A stretch of DNA of 64,000 nucleotides from an uncultured Nitrospira sp. (GCA_902500995.1 CABVSR010000013.1:49662-113661), one strand, 5' to 3'. Shown: positions 25,259-35,111, numbered from the stretch's first letter. Notes: a model not told the origin generated them from the sequence alone. Made by a program: numbers and translations.

Positions 25259-25474
25259 CTACGCAACCTCTTTGCGCCCGCCACTCATCACATGCTTGAT
25301 TTGCTCGACATTCTCGGCCGTGTAGAGACGCCAGTTGCGCCAATCTCGCGGCGGCCCGGTAATCAACCCTTCGCGCTCCCAGCGGAACAATGTCGCGCGC
25401 GAGATGTCGAACATCTCGCAGACCTCGTTGGTCTTGTAGAGTTTCTTTTTAGGTCCATCGCTCACTTTCTTCAC
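25259..25474 (-). CDS. MerR-type helix-turn-helix protein
   Basis: A protein of about 71 residues containing a MerR-like winged HTH (LYKTNEVCEMFDISRATLFRWEREGLI, then NWRLYTAENVEQI) and nothing else: no coiled coil or effector domain. Such single-domain proteins act as small regulators or excisionase-like factors. The start is not an ATG; GTG at 25474 has GAGG six bases upstream, with TTG at 25486 as alternative. It is the first gene after a strong promoter and 13 nt before pilM, so it probably controls the pilus operon or itself. Confidence 0.75.
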   Translation of the reverse strand: MKKVSDGPKKKLYKTNEVCEMFDISRATLFRWEREGLITGPPRDWRNWRLYTAENVEQIKHVMSGGRKEVA

Positions 25475-25525
25475 GCACCGCCTCAAACGCCAATATTCAT
25501 CGCATTTTTCGAGCTCACAGAATTA

Positions 25526-25553
25526 AGTATAGTTGATATAGTCCACCTGTCAA
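25526..25553 (-). promoter_or_regulatory. Promoter of the merR-like-pilMNOPQ operon
   Basis: TTGACA (25548-25553), 16-bp spacer, TATACT (25526-25531). A direct repeat ACTATA-TCA-ACTATA overlaps the spacer and the -10 box, a plausible operator for the MerR-type protein encoded just downstream. Confidence 0.75.
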
Positions 25554-25608
25554 GAAAGCGGACCGCCGGAGAAGCGAGCGGGAAAAACGGAGAAACGGCG
25601 CTCTGGGA

Positions 25609-26475
25609 CTAGGATTTTTGCAGATCGCGATTGGTCACGGACACATCGTAACCGAGGGCGGCAAATTGTTCCCGGAGGCGCAACGCCATGGTCACCGACC
25701 GATGCCGTCCTCCGGTACAACCGATGCCGATACTGAGGTAGCTCCGTTGATCCCGCTCGTAGAGTGGAATCAAAAACGCAAAGAGCTGGTGCAAATGTTC
25801 GAGGAATTGACCGGCAGTCTGATCGCCAAAGACATATTGCTGGACCCGGGCGTCTTCCCCGGTCAACGCCTTCAGCTCAGGGACGAAGAAAGGATTGCGG
25901 ATGAATCGCACATCGAACAGCAGATCGATATCGTACGGGACGCCGAATTTGTATCCGAACGTGATCAACGAAATGGTCATGCGCCGAACGGTCGTCTCGT
26001 GACGGAACTGCCGGATCAACAAGTCGCGCAGCTCGTGCACCGTGAGCGTGGACGTATCGATGACTCGATCGGCATGTGTTCGCAGTTCGCTAAGGCGCTC
26101 CCGTTCGAACCGCACCCCCTCCACGACGGGCATGTGCGGGAGCAGCGGATGCGGGCGTCGACTCTCCGAGAATCGGCGTACCAGCACTTCCTCTCGGGCT
26201 TCCAGAAACACGAGCTGCAGGGCGTGCCCCTGCGTCTTGAGTTCACCAAGCACCTTCGCGAGATCTCCGAAAAATACGCGCTCGCGAATATCGATGCCGA
26301 GGGCGACGTTCTTAATTTCACCGCCCTGCTGGTGGCATAATTCGACGAATGTGGGAAGCAAGGCGGGGGGAAGATTGTCGACGCAAAAATAGCCCGCGTC
26401 CTCGAAGGCCTTCAGGGCATGGCTCTTTCCGGACCCGGACAGACCGCTGATGACGACGAGATTAAGCGCGGCCAT
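25609..26475 (-). CDS. rapZ: RapZ-family nucleotide-binding protein
   Basis: A 288-residue cytoplasmic protein with a Walker A motif (GLSGSGKS, residues 11-18), the DNLPP block and the C-terminal GIGCTGGRHRSV motif of the RapZ/YvcJ family. In enterobacteria RapZ is an RNA-binding adaptor controlling GlmS; in others the role is less clear. The start ATG lies inside the last codons of hpf (14-base overlap), which suggests coupled translation. A longer reading 11 codons upstream lacks conservation. Confidence 0.92.
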   Translation of the reverse strand: MAALNLVVISGLSGSGKSHALKAFEDAGYFCVDNLPPALLPTFVELCHQQGGEIKNVALGIDIRERVFFGDLAKVLGELKTQGHALQLVFLEAREEVLVRRFSESRRPHPLLPHMPVVEGVRFERERLSELRTHADRVIDTSTLTVHELRDLLIRQFRHETTVRRMTISLITFGYKFGVPYDIDLLFDVRFIRNPFFVPELKALTGEDARVQQYVFGDQTAGQFLEHLHQLFAFLIPLYERDQRSYLSIGIGCTGGRHRSVTMALRLREQFAALGYDVSVTNRDLQKS

Positions 26476-27013
26476 GAGCGACGCGAGCACGGTCGCTCGC
26501 AGGGTCAATCAGGGACAGTCTTCCATTGGGCAGCCGTTGCAACACCTGAATCGATCCGCTCAACGCATTGACAAACATCAACAGGGGGAGTTTCTTGGCG
26601 TTGAGCGTCTCAACCGCCTCCTCGACCGTCAGAGCGTCGAGCCTCGGGCGCACCACTTCCATCCCGTTATCCTCAGGACGAGGGGCTTTGCGGGCGACTG
26701 CGCGCACGCGCGGCTGATCGCCGAATTTGTGATTGACCTTGCGCTCCTTCACCTTGCGCAATTGGGCGCCGAGTTTATCGACAACTTCATCGATCGACGC
26801 GTACATTTCTTCGGTCGAAGTTTTGGCTTGTAACCGTCGTCCCTGCACCACGCCCACCACTTCCGCCAGATGGTGGAACTTCTCCACACTCAGGAGAATT
26901 TGAAGCGTCCCCAGCTTCAACCCGTAGCGATCGAGCCGCTCCATGCGCGCCTCGATGTACTCCCGCAAGGCCGGAGTGACCGCCACATGCCGTCCCGTGA
27001 TCATCAAACGCAT
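26462..27013 (-). CDS. hpf: Ribosome hibernation promoting factor, long form
   Basis: A 183-residue protein. The N-terminal domain (1-100; MITGRHVAVTPALREYIE, VEKFHHLAEVVGVV) binds the 30S decoding region; the C-terminal domain (about 125-170; LDALTVEEAVETLNAKKLPLL split around residue 130, then LIDP) is the dimerisation domain of long HPF that makes 100S ribosomes. The ATG at 27013 follows GAGG. It keeps the usual position between rpoN and rapZ; ptsN is absent from the cluster. Confidence 0.9.
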   Translation of the reverse strand: MRLMITGRHVAVTPALREYIEARMERLDRYGLKLGTLQILLSVEKFHHLAEVVGVVQGRRLQAKTSTEEMYASIDEVVDKLGAQLRKVKERKVNHKFGDQPRVRAVARKAPRPEDNGMEVVRPRLDALTVEEAVETLNAKKLPLLMFVNALSGSIQVLQRLPNGRLSLIDPASDRARVAHGRA

Positions 27014-27119
27014 GCCATCCTCGTTTCTCGGGCCCTGCACGCCACTGTGCGTTCAAGCCCGCCGCGACGATTGTTGTACCGCCATGGAGCGCTCCCCATG
27101 GTGCCGGACTTCGCGTCCC

Positions 27120-28637
27120 TCAAAAAAACTTCCGGCGTTGTGTGGCAGAGGGAATGTTGTCCTCCGCGCGATATTTGGCGACGGTCCGGCGGGCTATTAA
27201 CACCTGCTGCGTCCGCAATCGCGCGGCAATCTCTTCATCCTTGAGCGGTTTGCGGGCATCTTCGGCCGCCACCATCTGCCGAATCATTTCCCGTACGGTC
27301 AGCGATGACAGCATATCGGCCGGTTGATCGGCGCGCTGAAGTCCGGCATTGAAGAAGAACTTCAGCTCCAGCATCCCTTGCGGACAATACATGTACTTGT
27401 TGGCCGTCACCCGGCTGATGGTGGATTCATGCATGCCGATGTCTTCAGCCACCTGCTTCAGGACCAAGGGTTTCAGGTGCTGAATCCCCTGCTCAAAGAA
27501 ACCTTCTTGAAATTTCACGATGCTCGAGACGACTTTGACGATCGTCTTGTTACGCTGCTCGATGCTCCGGATCACCCACTGCGCCGCGCGGAGCTTATCA
27601 TCCAGATACGCCTTGGTTTCAGCTGATCCCGACTGCCCCGACGACATCAATTGCTTATAGTACGGGCTGATCCGCATACGCGGCAGTCCGTCGTCATTGA
27701 GCAAGACTTCCCACAGGCCTTCGTTCTTGACGACAAAGACGTCGGGAACGATGGCGTAGTTCTGCGTGTTGGAGAACGGACGCCCGGGCTTCGGCTCCAG
27801 GCCTTCGATGATTCGAGTCGCCTCGAATACGTCGTCCATGGAGATATTGAGCGCCTTGGCGATACGATTATATTGCTTCTTCTCCAAATCCTTCAGATGG
27901 TGGAGCACGATGGCTTCCAGCACCGACCCCTTCAGCACCCCGGGCCGCGAACCCAGCGAACCGAGTTGGCTCCGCCCCAGAAACTTGAGTTGAAGCAGCA
28001 GGCACTCGGAGAGGTCTCTCGCCGCCACGCCGTTCGGATCAAAGCCTTGGACGTCTTTCAGCACAGATTCCGCTTCCGCCACGGAATACCCGGACCCTGC
28101 CACCAATTCTTCCAAGGTCATCCGGAGATAGCCGTCATCGTCCAGATTTCCGATGATCAGGCGGCCGATAGCCTTCTCGCGATCGGACAAACCCGACAAG
28201 GACAACTGCCAGACCAGGTGATCTTCCAACGAGGTCGACTTGGCGACGGTCTGCTCGTAGGAGGGAAACTCTTCCTTTGACGACGAGCTGTATTCAGTCT
28301 CGCCGCGGCGCATGTCGGTATCGAAATAATCTTCCCAGGTAGAGGCGGAAAATTCTTCGGCATTTTCCCCGCTCTCCGCAGGTTTGTCGTCGCCATCTCC
28401 ACGCGCCTCGGCGGCCGCCGTCGTTGTGGTATCCGGCTGTTCACGTTCCGTGGCCGCGGCTTCTTCGCTCTCTTCGGTTTCCGCGACCAGTTCGTCCAGC
28501 AAGGGATTTTCCATGAGGTGCTGCTGCAGACTTTGCTGGAGCTCCAGGCGAGACAGTTGCAGCAGCTTAATCGCCTGCTGCAATTGCGGCGTCATAATCA
28601 GTTTCTGACTCAGCCGAAGATCCAGTCGCAACTTCAT
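27120..28637 (-). CDS. rpoN: RNA polymerase sigma-54 factor
   Basis: A 505-residue sigma factor. Region I is Gln/Leu-rich (LSQKLIMTPQLQQAIKLLQL split over 8-28), followed by an acidic linker (about 50-115), the core-binding domain, the HTH (ISRVTANKYMYCPQG region) and the RpoN box near the end as ARRTVAKYRAEDN (one change from the canonical final Glu). The ATG at 28637 follows GGGGAGTGGGGCG. It needs enhancer-binding ATPases, none of which is in this window. Confidence 0.95.
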   Translation of the reverse strand: MKLRLDLRLSQKLIMTPQLQQAIKLLQLSRLELQQSLQQHLMENPLLDELVAETEESEEAAATEREQPDTTTTAAAEARGDGDDKPAESGENAEEFSASTWEDYFDTDMRRGETEYSSSSKEEFPSYEQTVAKSTSLEDHLVWQLSLSGLSDREKAIGRLIIGNLDDDGYLRMTLEELVAGSGYSVAEAESVLKDVQGFDPNGVAARDLSECLLLQLKFLGRSQLGSLGSRPGVLKGSVLEAIVLHHLKDLEKKQYNRIAKALNISMDDVFEATRIIEGLEPKPGRPFSNTQNYAIVPDVFVVKNEGLWEVLLNDDGLPRMRISPYYKQLMSSGQSGSAETKAYLDDKLRAAQWVIRSIEQRNKTIVKVVSSIVKFQEGFFEQGIQHLKPLVLKQVAEDIGMHESTISRVTANKYMYCPQGMLELKFFFNAGLQRADQPADMLSSLTVREMIRQMVAAEDARKPLKDEEIAARLRTQQVLIARRTVAKYRAEDNIPSATQRRKFF

Positions 28638-28656
28638 CGCCCCACTCCCCTGCCTG

Positions 28657-29442
28657 CTACAGGCGAAATCCTTCGCCCAGATACACCGCCCGGGCCATTT
28701 CACTCTTCTCGATCACGCCGGGAGGACCGGCTTCCAGTATCGTGCCTTCGTTGATGATGTAGGCGCGATCCGTAATCGAGAGCGTTTCTCTCACATTGTG
28801 ATCCGTAATCAACACCCCGATCTGCCGCTGCTTTAATCGAATGATGATTTGCTGAATATCCGCGACCGCAATGGGATCGATGCCGGCAAAGGGTTCGTCC
28901 AGGAGCATGAAGAGCGGACTCGTCGCCAGCGCGCGCGTAATCTCGAGCCGCCGGCGTTCCCCTCCCGACAAGGCATAGGCCTTACTTTTCCGAATATGCA
29001 CCAGATCAAGCTCTTTCAGCAACGTCTCCACCCGCTCCATCCGCTCACTTCTCGAATAGCCTAGCATCTCGAGAATCGCAAGGATATTGTGTTCCACCGA
29101 CAACCTGCGAAATACCGACGACTCCTGTGGCAAGTATCCGATGCCACGCCGAGCCCGCTTGTACATCGGCAGATCCGTGATGTCGCTGCCGCTCAATGAA
29201 ATCCGTCCTTCATCCGGCTGGCACAGCCCCACCATCATATCGAAAATCGTGGTCTTCCCCGCGCCGTTCGGTCCCAGCAGTCCGACGACCTCGCCGGCTT
29301 GCACTTCGAGGGATACGCCCTTGACCACCTTTCGCCCGCGAAAACTTTTCACCAGCCCGCCGGCCGCCAGGCGATCCGATGTACCCGATGGCTTTGCCAA
29401 CCCTTCCTGCGTGGTGTGAGTGACCGGCGTCGTCTCAATCAC
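28657..29442 (-). CDS. lptB: LPS export ABC transporter ATPase LptB
   Basis: A 261-residue cytoplasmic ATPase of the LptB2FGC complex that extracts lipopolysaccharide from the inner membrane. Walker [10 protein letters not shown], signature LSGGERRR, Walker [12 protein letters not shown] and the switch His in LITDHNV are all present. An N-terminal extension of about 25 residues precedes the usual start. Its ATG overlaps the lptA stop by four bases. Confidence 0.95.
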   Translation of the reverse strand: MIETTPVTHTTQEGLAKPSGTSDRLAAGGLVKSFRGRKVVKGVSLEVQAGEVVGLLGPNGAGKTTIFDMMVGLCQPDEGRISLSGSDITDLPMYKRARRGIGYLPQESSVFRRLSVEHNILAILEMLGYSRSERMERVETLLKELDLVHIRKSKAYALSGGERRRLEITRALATSPLFMLLDEPFAGIDPIAVADIQQIIIRLKQRQIGVLITDHNVRETLSITDRAYIINEGTILEAGPPGVIEKSEMARAVYLGEGFRL

Positions 29443-30044
29443 CGTTTGCCACCGCCTTCACCCTCGATGATGACTTGAGAGTCGCCTTCCACCACACTAC
29501 GGTCTTCATCTAAAAACATAATGATCCGCTTGCCGGAGACACGCGTTCCTTTTTGCCAGGCTACCGGTTCACCCGTGAGGACAATTTTTTTCTGCTCCTC
29601 ATAATACACGGCCTTCTGGCACGTGGCATGACCGTCTTCCTTTTTGATATTCACTCGCCCGGTCGCTTCAACCATGCGAATACTGCGCTCGGAAACTGCC
29701 GGCGCCGTATCCCGCTCCTTCGACTCGGCCGCCGTGGTGTTCGAGAGACTCTTCGATTTGCTTCCGGTTGCTGAATCCTTATTGTCCGCACCATTGCGAC
29801 CTGGATGGAAAGACACCACCATGTGGTCTGATTGCACCACCAGCAGTCCGCGTGTCAACACGACGGCTCCGTCAAAAATGGCCGTGTTTTCTTGGTTGTT
29901 GACCGTCATGGTGCGAGACGTAATCGTCGTGGGCGCGGAAGTCGCCGCAGGTTCTTTGGCTGCACGCGTCTCTGCGGCCTGTGCTTCCAGGCTTCCCGGC
30001 ACGGCCTCGCGGCTAAGAAGCAGGCACGATATCCACATGCACAT
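29439..30044 (-). CDS. lptA: LPS transport periplasmic bridge protein LptA
   Basis: About 201 residues: a signal peptide (cleavage after LEAQA near residue 23) and an OstA/LptA beta-jellyroll domain ([21 protein letters not shown], later [18 protein letters not shown]). A disordered Ser/Lys/Glu insertion (about 100-130) splits the domain. The ATG at 30044 (or 30038) lies inside the end of lptC, so the two genes overlap by about 30 nt; longer readings would have no signal peptide. It forms the periplasmic bridge between LptC and LptD. Confidence 0.82.
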   Translation of the reverse strand: MCMWISCLLLSREAVPGSLEAQAAETRAAKEPAATSAPTTITSRTMTVNNQENTAIFDGAVVLTRGLLVVQSDHMVVSFHPGRNGADNKDSATGSKSKSLSNTTAAESKERDTAPAVSERSIRMVEATGRVNIKKEDGHATCQKAVYYEEQKKIVLTGEPVAWQKGTRVSGKRIIMFLDEDRSVVEGDSQVIIEGEGGGKR

Positions 30045-30585
30045 CGTCAAGGATTTGGAATTCCTCTGTATCCATCTTCCCCAACAACCCTTTGCCGGTA
30101 ACTTGCAATCCATGTCCCTCAATCGTGACATGATCCCCAGTGTGAATTTCATGCCGTGCGTCGGTCCATATAAGGTGATTTGTCTGAATGGTATAGCCAC
30201 TTTGAGTCTCAACTACAATCGGCGCGGACCGATTCGATAACTGGAAGTTTTTCGTTTGGGTATCCAGCGTCCCTTCGTCGCCCGACAAGGTCAGCTCTTT
30301 TCCTTGCGTGCCATAGAGGGTGATCTGCACTTTACTCAGGAGGGCTCGGCTCTCCTTCTCGTACAGGCGAGCCTGTTGAGCCTCCACCTTCCACTGGACG
30401 AGATCGCCCTTGGTCTGGGTGAACGTAAAATCCTGAATGCGCGCATCGGCAGACTCGGCAGCGACCGGGGCGACCGACCGCGACGAGCCACCGGGATTGG
30501 AGCGTGTAATCAGCAGATACCCCAGAAATGCCGCAAGCACCACGCTGAGCGCTAGAAGACCTCGCCGAAGCCAACGTTCCCACAT
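30013..30585 (-). CDS. lptC: LPS export protein LptC
   Basis: A 190-residue bitopic inner-membrane protein: one N-terminal span (LLALSVVLAAFLGYLLI) and a periplasmic jellyroll domain (DFTFTQTKGDLVQWKVEAQQ, later GYTIQTNHLIWTD) typical of LptC, which receives LPS from LptB2FG and passes it to LptA. The start has only a weak Shine-Dalgarno site. First gene of the lptC-lptA-lptB-rpoN-hpf-rapZ cluster. Confidence 0.88.
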   Translation of the reverse strand: MWERWLRRGLLALSVVLAAFLGYLLITRSNPGGSSRSVAPVAAESADARIQDFTFTQTKGDLVQWKVEAQQARLYEKESRALLSKVQITLYGTQGKELTLSGDEGTLDTQTKNFQLSNRSAPIVVETQSGYTIQTNHLIWTDARHEIHTGDHVTIEGHGLQVTGKGLLGKMDTEEFQILDDVHVDIVPAS

Positions 30586-30637
30586 CGAAAAAAGCCCATG
30601 TTTTTAAAGAGCTTCCCGGATCAGACCCGGTGGCATG

Positions 30638-30666
30638 ATAGTAGCATTCCACCTAGACCAAGTAAA
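30638..30666 (-). promoter_or_regulatory. Candidate promoter for the lptC-rpoN cluster
   Basis: TTTACT (30661-30666), 17-bp spacer, TACTAT (30638-30643), about 50 nt upstream of the lptC ATG and after the rplQ terminator. The -35 match is moderate. Confidence 0.5.
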
Positions 30667-30732
30667 CAAATCGGGCGACCTTACGGTCTGAGACAATCAG
30701 TGGAAGTGCAGAGAGAGGCGGGGAAGAAACCA

Positions 30733-30768
30733 CAAGGCCACGGCGACTGTGACGTCGCCGTGGCCTTG
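30733..30768 (-). terminator. Terminator hairpin after rplQ
   Basis: A perfect 15-bp stem, CAAGGCCACGGCGAC with its complement, around loop GTCACA, starting six bases after the rplQ stop and followed by a U-rich TGGTTTCTT. It marks the end of the S10-spc-alpha gene string. Confidence 0.8.
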
Positions 30769-30774
30769 CGCTTA

Positions 30775-31221
30775 TCAGGCTTCGGCAGAGGCTGGACTCT
30801 TGTCGGTTGAGTCTTTGTTCTCGCCCGTTGCGGGTTCAGAGGCAGGCACCGCCTTGGGCTTCTCCGCCCTGGTGACCAATTCTATGGCAACCATCTCAGC
30901 GGCATCCCCGATCCGGCGACGGGTTCTGATGATCCGTGTATACCCTCCGGGACGATTCTGAAACCGAGACGCGACGTCGCTGAACAATTTTGACACCACC
31001 GCCTTGCTTCGCAAGAAGCTTAACGCACGACGACGAGCGGGCAAGCTCCCCTCTTTGCCAAGAGAGATCATCCGATCCGTAAAGCCTCGAACTTCCTTCG
31101 CCTTCGCCTCCGTCGTTTCGATACGCTCCTGCTCCAATAGCGAAGTGACGAGACTTCTGAACAATGCCCATCGGTGTTTGGTTTGACGTCCGAGCTGTCG
31201 ACCCTTCTTTTTGTGGCGCAC
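30775..31221 (-). CDS. rplQ: Ribosomal protein L17
   Basis: A 148-residue 50S protein. The conserved core (MRHKKKGRQLGRQTKHR start, NRPGGYTRI near residue 90) ends at about residue 116; a further 30 residues form an acidic, Pro/Ala/Ser-rich tail absent from the 127-residue enterobacterial form. Last gene of the alpha operon, 18 nt after rpoA. Confidence 0.96.
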   Translation of the reverse strand: MRHKKKGRQLGRQTKHRWALFRSLVTSLLEQERIETTEAKAKEVRGFTDRMISLGKEGSLPARRRALSFLRSKAVVSKLFSDVASRFQNRPGGYTRIIRTRRRIGDAAEMVAIELVTRAEKPKAVPASEPATGENKDSTDKSPASAEA

Positions 31222-31239
31222 GGTAGTCCTGTTCCTTTC

Positions 31240-32241
31240 TTACTCTGAACGTACGCCCGCGTCGCCTGACGGCAAGGCGTCGACTTTCATTCCAAGGCTC
31301 AGTCCCATTTCGGTCAGGATTTCCTTGATTTCATTGAGCGACTTCTTCCCGAAATTCTTCGTCTTCAACATTTCCGCTTCGGTCTTTTGCACCAGATCGG
31401 CAATCGTCTTGATATTGGCATTCTTGAGGCAATTGGCTGCGCGAACGGACAATTCCAATTCGTTGACGCTGCGGTACAGATTCTTGTTCACTTCATCGGA
31501 TAGATCTTCGCCGCCTGCCGAGGGTTTCGCATCGGAACGCTCTTCTGGATTGATGAAAATATCCAGATGTTCTCGAAGAATTCCCGCCGCATTGGACAAG
31601 GCATCCCGCGGAGAAATCGTGCCGTCGGTCCAAATTTCGAGCGTTAACTTGTCATAGTCGGTCATTCGTCCGACACGAGCGTTCTCGACATGAAAATTCA
31701 CCCGCTTGATAGGAGAGAAAATCGAGTCGATCGCGATCACGCCGATCGGCAATCCCTCTTCCTTATTACGCTCAGCGGGGACAAACCCGCGACCATGCTT
31801 GATGGTCATTTCCATATCGAGCGAAGCATCCTTGTCCAACGTGGCAATGTGCAAGTCCGGCGTGAGGATCGTCACGTCTCCATCGTGTGTAATATCGGAA
31901 CCCTTGGCTTCCCCTGGCCCCTTCTTTTTGAGACGGATCGTCTTCGGCTTATCGCCCTGAAGGGCTAGCCGGAGGCTCTTCACGTTCAAAATTATGGACG
32001 TTACATCTTCTGTCACACCAGGGATCGTGGAGAACTCATGCAAGACGCCTTCGATCTTGACGGTGGTCACCGCAGCCCCGGTCAAGGAGGACAACAATAC
32101 ACGGCGCAAGGAGTTTCCTACGGTGGTGCCGAATCCTCGCTCAAACGCCTCAGTCGTAAATCTTCCGAATGTCGGGGAAAGAGTGTCCTTGTCGACTTCC
32201 ACCCGCATGGGGATCTGAAAGTCTTTCATCGCTTTAATCAT
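31240..32241 (-). CDS. rpoA: RNA polymerase alpha subunit
   Basis: A 333-residue subunit. The N-terminal assembly domain includes [20 protein letters not shown] and VKNVKSL-type strands; the C-terminal domain (about 245-315) has the helix-hairpin-helix [15 protein letters not shown] and [12 protein letters not shown] that contacts UP elements and activators. Start ATG follows GGGGGAG. Normal alpha-operon position between rpsD and rplQ. Confidence 0.97.
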   Translation of the reverse strand: MIKAMKDFQIPMRVEVDKDTLSPTFGRFTTEAFERGFGTTVGNSLRRVLLSSLTGAAVTTVKIEGVLHEFSTIPGVTEDVTSIILNVKSLRLALQGDKPKTIRLKKKGPGEAKGSDITHDGDVTILTPDLHIATLDKDASLDMEMTIKHGRGFVPAERNKEEGLPIGVIAIDSIFSPIKRVNFHVENARVGRMTDYDKLTLEIWTDGTISPRDALSNAAGILREHLDIFINPEERSDAKPSAGGEDLSDEVNKNLYRSVNELELSVRAANCLKNANIKTIADLVQKTEAEMLKTKNFGKKSLNEIKEILTEMGLSLGMKVDALPSGDAGVRSE

Positions 32242-32325
32242 GACTCCCCCTTCAGTAACTCGTGTATGCCCATATATCGTTCGACCATGATTGGATGCGG
32301 CACATGGCTCGCCAACCAGGCGTGT

Positions 32326-32952
32326 CTAGCGTGAATACAGTTCGACGACCATCTGCTCATTGACAGGCAACACAATATGTTCCTTGGTCGGCAAGGACCG
32401 AATCGTTCCCTTGTAGGCCGCTCTGTCCAACTCGAGCCATTCAGGAATGCCCCGACCGTCCACAGCCGCAAGCGCCCCTTGAATCGGAAGCAATTCACGG
32501 CTCTTTTGGCGGACCTCAACGGAATCACCAGCCTTGACCAGCGCACCGGGCGCCTTCACCTTGCGGCCGTTGATCATCAAGTGACCATGATTGACCAATT
32601 GCCGCGCCTCTTTTCGTGAGGCACCGAAGCCGAGCCGGTATACGACATTATCCAAGCGGCATTCCAGGAGGCGCAGCAGGGTATCGCCCGTCACGCCAGC
32701 CTGACGTTCCGCTCGCTCGAAGATGCCGCGGAACTGGCATTCCTGAAGGCCGTAAATTCTTTTCAGCTTTTGCTTTTCACGCAACTGCAAACTGTAGTCT
32801 GACGTTCGTTGACGGGCCTGGCCGTGCTGCCCCGGAGGATAGCTCCGGCGCTCAATCGCGCACTTTTCGGTCATGCAACGAGAGCCCTTCAGGAAGAGTT
32901 TCTCGCCCTCTCTCCGGCACAAGCGGCAGACAGGTCCACTATATTTTGCCAC
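32326..32952 (-). CDS. rpsD: Ribosomal protein S4, zinc-binding form
   Basis: A 208-residue primary 16S-binding protein, also an autoregulator of the alpha operon in model bacteria. It keeps four N-terminal zinc ligands (Cys9, Cys12, Cys26, Cys31), the C+ form. The S4 RNA-binding domain follows (LLRLLECRLDNVVYRLGF, about 93-160). The 84-nt gap to rpoA shows no separate promoter. Confidence 0.97.
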   Translation of the reverse strand: MAKYSGPVCRLCRREGEKLFLKGSRCMTEKCAIERRSYPPGQHGQARQRTSDYSLQLREKQKLKRIYGLQECQFRGIFERAERQAGVTGDTLLRLLECRLDNVVYRLGFGASRKEARQLVNHGHLMINGRKVKAPGALVKAGDSVEVRQKSRELLPIQGALAAVDGRGIPEWLELDRAAYKGTIRSLPTKEHIVLPVNEQMVVELYSR

Positions 32953-33033
32953 GCTACTACCCCTCCTCTACCTCAACACCTGACATACATCCGAATCAGA
33001 AATTTCGTTCCTGCGAAGCTGCGCGAATCTCGT

Positions 33034-33417
33034 CTACACCCGCCGGCGCTTCGGCGGCCGGCATCCGTTGTGCGGAATCGGCGTCACGTCACGGATCAGA
33101 TTGATACGCAAGCCTGCGCTTTGCAATGAGCGAATGGCAGACTCTCGTCCAGCACCCGGCCCATTGACATAGACATCAACCTGGCGCATGCCGTTTTCCA
33201 TGGCTTTTCTGGCCGCAGCCTCTCCGGCTCGCTGCGCGGCAAAGGGGGTGCTCTTGCGTGACCCCTTAAATCCCTGGTTGCCTGAACTGGCCCAGACGAC
33301 CGTGTTGCCGCTCATATCGGTGATGGTCACGATCGTATTATTGAACGAGGCCTGAACGTGAGCCACCCCGCTCTGCACAATCTTCCGTTCCTTCTTTTTC
33401 CCCTTCTTCACACTCAT
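33034..33417 (-). CDS. rpsK: Ribosomal protein S11
   Basis: A 127-residue 30S platform protein. The conserved core includes [14 protein letters not shown], the [14 protein letters not shown] loop and the C-terminal [15 protein letters not shown] that lines the mRNA exit. Usual length and position between rpsM and rpsD. Confidence 0.97.
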   Translation of the reverse strand: MSVKKGKKKERKIVQSGVAHVQASFNNTIVTITDMSGNTVVWASSGNQGFKGSRKSTPFAAQRAGEAAARKAMENGMRQVDVYVNGPGAGRESAIRSLQSAGLRINLIRDVTPIPHNGCRPPKRRRV

Positions 33418-33458
33418 AGCATCTCCCTCAGCGCATGGCGCCTGCTCGGTCTAATCTC

Positions 33459-33848
33459 TTATGCTCTGGAGCCAGCGGGCTTCTGCGGTTTGCTGCCCAC
33501 ACCTGAGCGTCTTCCTTTTCGGGTGCGCGCATTCGTCTTGGTCCGCTGCCCGCGAACAGGCAACCCTTTGCGATGCCGAAGCCCACGAAATGTCCCGGTG
33601 TCGACCAAGCGCTTGATATTCATCGAAACTTCTTTGCGCAAGTCACCTTCCACACGATAGTCTCGCTCGATCACCTCGCGAATCTTGACGATCTTGTCTT
33701 CGCTGACATCTTTCACGCGGATCGAGCCATCGACCCCGGCTTTCTTGAGAATCGCCTGTGCCGCCACACGTCCGATCCCGTACACATACGTCAAACCGAT
33801 TTCGATTCGTTTGTCTTTCGGCAAATCCACGCCAGCAATACGTGCCAT
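33459..33848 (-). CDS. rpsM: Ribosomal protein S13
   Basis: A 129-residue 30S head protein contacting the P-site tRNA and the L5 bridge. Starts [19 protein letters not shown] and holds the HhH segment and the basic [18 protein letters not shown] tail. The 135-nt space to rpmJ (33849-33983) shows no recognisable element. Confidence 0.97.
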   Translation of the reverse strand: MARIAGVDLPKDKRIEIGLTYVYGIGRVAAQAILKKAGVDGSIRVKDVSEDKIVKIREVIERDYRVEGDLRKEVSMNIKRLVDTGTFRGLRHRKGLPVRGQRTKTNARTRKGRRSGVGSKPQKPAGSRA

Positions 33849-33983
33849 AGTTACCCCCTGCTTCCTTTGTTCGATCGCATGTTAAGCTGGCTTAGCAACG
33901 CTCCAGGAGCCCCGTGGCATCGTTCTGCTGACGGATCTAGATTCACCCCTCGGGCACGCCTTGCCAAGGCAACTAACATTCGC

Positions 33984-34097
33984 TCATCCTTGTCGTTGTT
34001 TATGGCGAGGATTGGCGCATAGGACGCGAACCACCCCACGCCGGCGAACGACTTTGCATTTTGCACAAATCGGCTTAACTGACGACTTGACCTTCAT
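33984..34097 (-). CDS. rpmJ: Ribosomal protein L36, zinc-binding form
   Basis: A 37-residue protein read directly from the sequence: [14 protein letters not shown] begins it and NPRHKQRQG ends it. The zinc ligands Cys11, Cys14, Cys27 and His32 are all present. The ATG is preceded by GGAGAAATGGAATTGCT. It holds the standard place between infA and rpsM and is followed by the gap to rpsM. Confidence 0.95.
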   Translation of the reverse strand: MKVKSSVKPICAKCKVVRRRGVVRVLCANPRHKQRQG

Positions 34098-34115
34098 AGC
34101 AATTCCATTTCTCCA

Positions 34116-34334
34116 CTACTTGAAGCGATAAGTAATGCGGCCCCTTGTCAAATCATAGGGCGACAATTGAATCGTCACCTTATCGCCGGGAAGGATGCGT
34201 ATGAAGTGCATCCGCATTTTTCCGGAGATATGAGCCAATATTCGGTGCCCATTTTCCAACTCTACGCGAAACATCGCATTGGGGAGGGTTTCAGCCACCG
34301 TGCCGGTCACTTCTATGACATCTTCTTTTGGCAC
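34116..34334 (-). CDS. infA: Translation initiation factor IF-1
   Basis: A 72-residue OB-fold protein that blocks the A site during initiation. The sequence [34 protein letters not shown] (split here) and [14 protein letters not shown] matches the family end to end. Lies between map and rpmJ. Confidence 0.97.
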   Translation of the reverse strand: MPKEDVIEVTGTVAETLPNAMFRVELENGHRILAHISGKMRMHFIRILPGDKVTIQLSPYDLTRGRITYRFK

Positions 34335-34355
34335 GTATCGGTACGCCTCCCCGTC

Positions 34356-35111
34356 TTAGTGTGACAATTGCGAAAGAATCGTGGCCGGGCCAGCCGGTTG
34401 AATAGCGATGGTGTGCTCAAAATGAGCAGACCATCGGCCGTCTTGCGTGACCGCGGTCCACCGATCTTCCAAAATACGAACGGCGCTCCCTCCCATATTC
34501 ACCATGGGTTCGATAGCCAATACCATCCCAACCTGAAGCCGTGGGCCCTGGCCAGGTTTGCCATAATTTGGCACCTGCGGTTCCTCGTGGAGTTGCCGGC
34601 CTATACCATGACCGACAAATTCCGTCACGACCGCAAAGCCCGCCTGCTCAACATGGGTCTGTATAGCATGAGAGACATCCGAAAGGCGATTCCCCACCAC
34701 CGCCTTCGCAATCCCCCGATACATCGCTTCCTCGGTCACCTGGATCAAACGCAAGGCTTCTGAGCTTGCGGCCCCGACCGGCACAGTGACGGCGGAGTCT
34801 CCATAGAAGCCGGAGACTATGGCCCCGAGATCGAGCCCGATAATGTCGCCTTCCTTGAGTTTCCGTTTCGAGGGAATCCCATGCACCACCTGCTCGTTAA
34901 TGGATGCGCAGAGGGTCTTGGGATAGTTGCGATAACCTTTGAACGCTGGAATCGCCCCGCGACCACGAATGGCCTCTTCCGCAATACGGTCCAAATCCTC
35001 CGTCGTCATCCCAGGAGCGACTTTCCCTTTTAACAGCGCCAAGACTTCCGCCACCACCTGGGAGGCCTGCGCCATTAGGGTGACCTCCTCGGGCGTTTTG
35101 AAGACAATCAT
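34356..35111 (-). CDS. map: Methionine aminopeptidase, type I
   Basis: A 251-residue metallopeptidase that removes the initiator Met from nascent chains. The pita-bread metal ligands are visible: Asp94, Asp105, His168, Glu201 and Glu232, with the substrate His77 in VVHGIPS. The short form lacks an SH3 or zinc-finger extension. Its ATG overlaps the adk stop by four bases. Confidence 0.96.
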   Translation of the reverse strand: MIVFKTPEEVTLMAQASQVVAEVLALLKGKVAPGMTTEDLDRIAEEAIRGRGAIPAFKGYRNYPKTLCASINEQVVHGIPSKRKLKEGDIIGLDLGAIVSGFYGDSAVTVPVGAASSEALRLIQVTEEAMYRGIAKAVVGNRLSDVSHAIQTHVEQAGFAVVTEFVGHGIGRQLHEEPQVPNYGKPGQGPRLQVGMVLAIEPMVNMGGSAVRILEDRWTAVTQDGRWSAHFEHTIAIQPAGPATILSQLSH

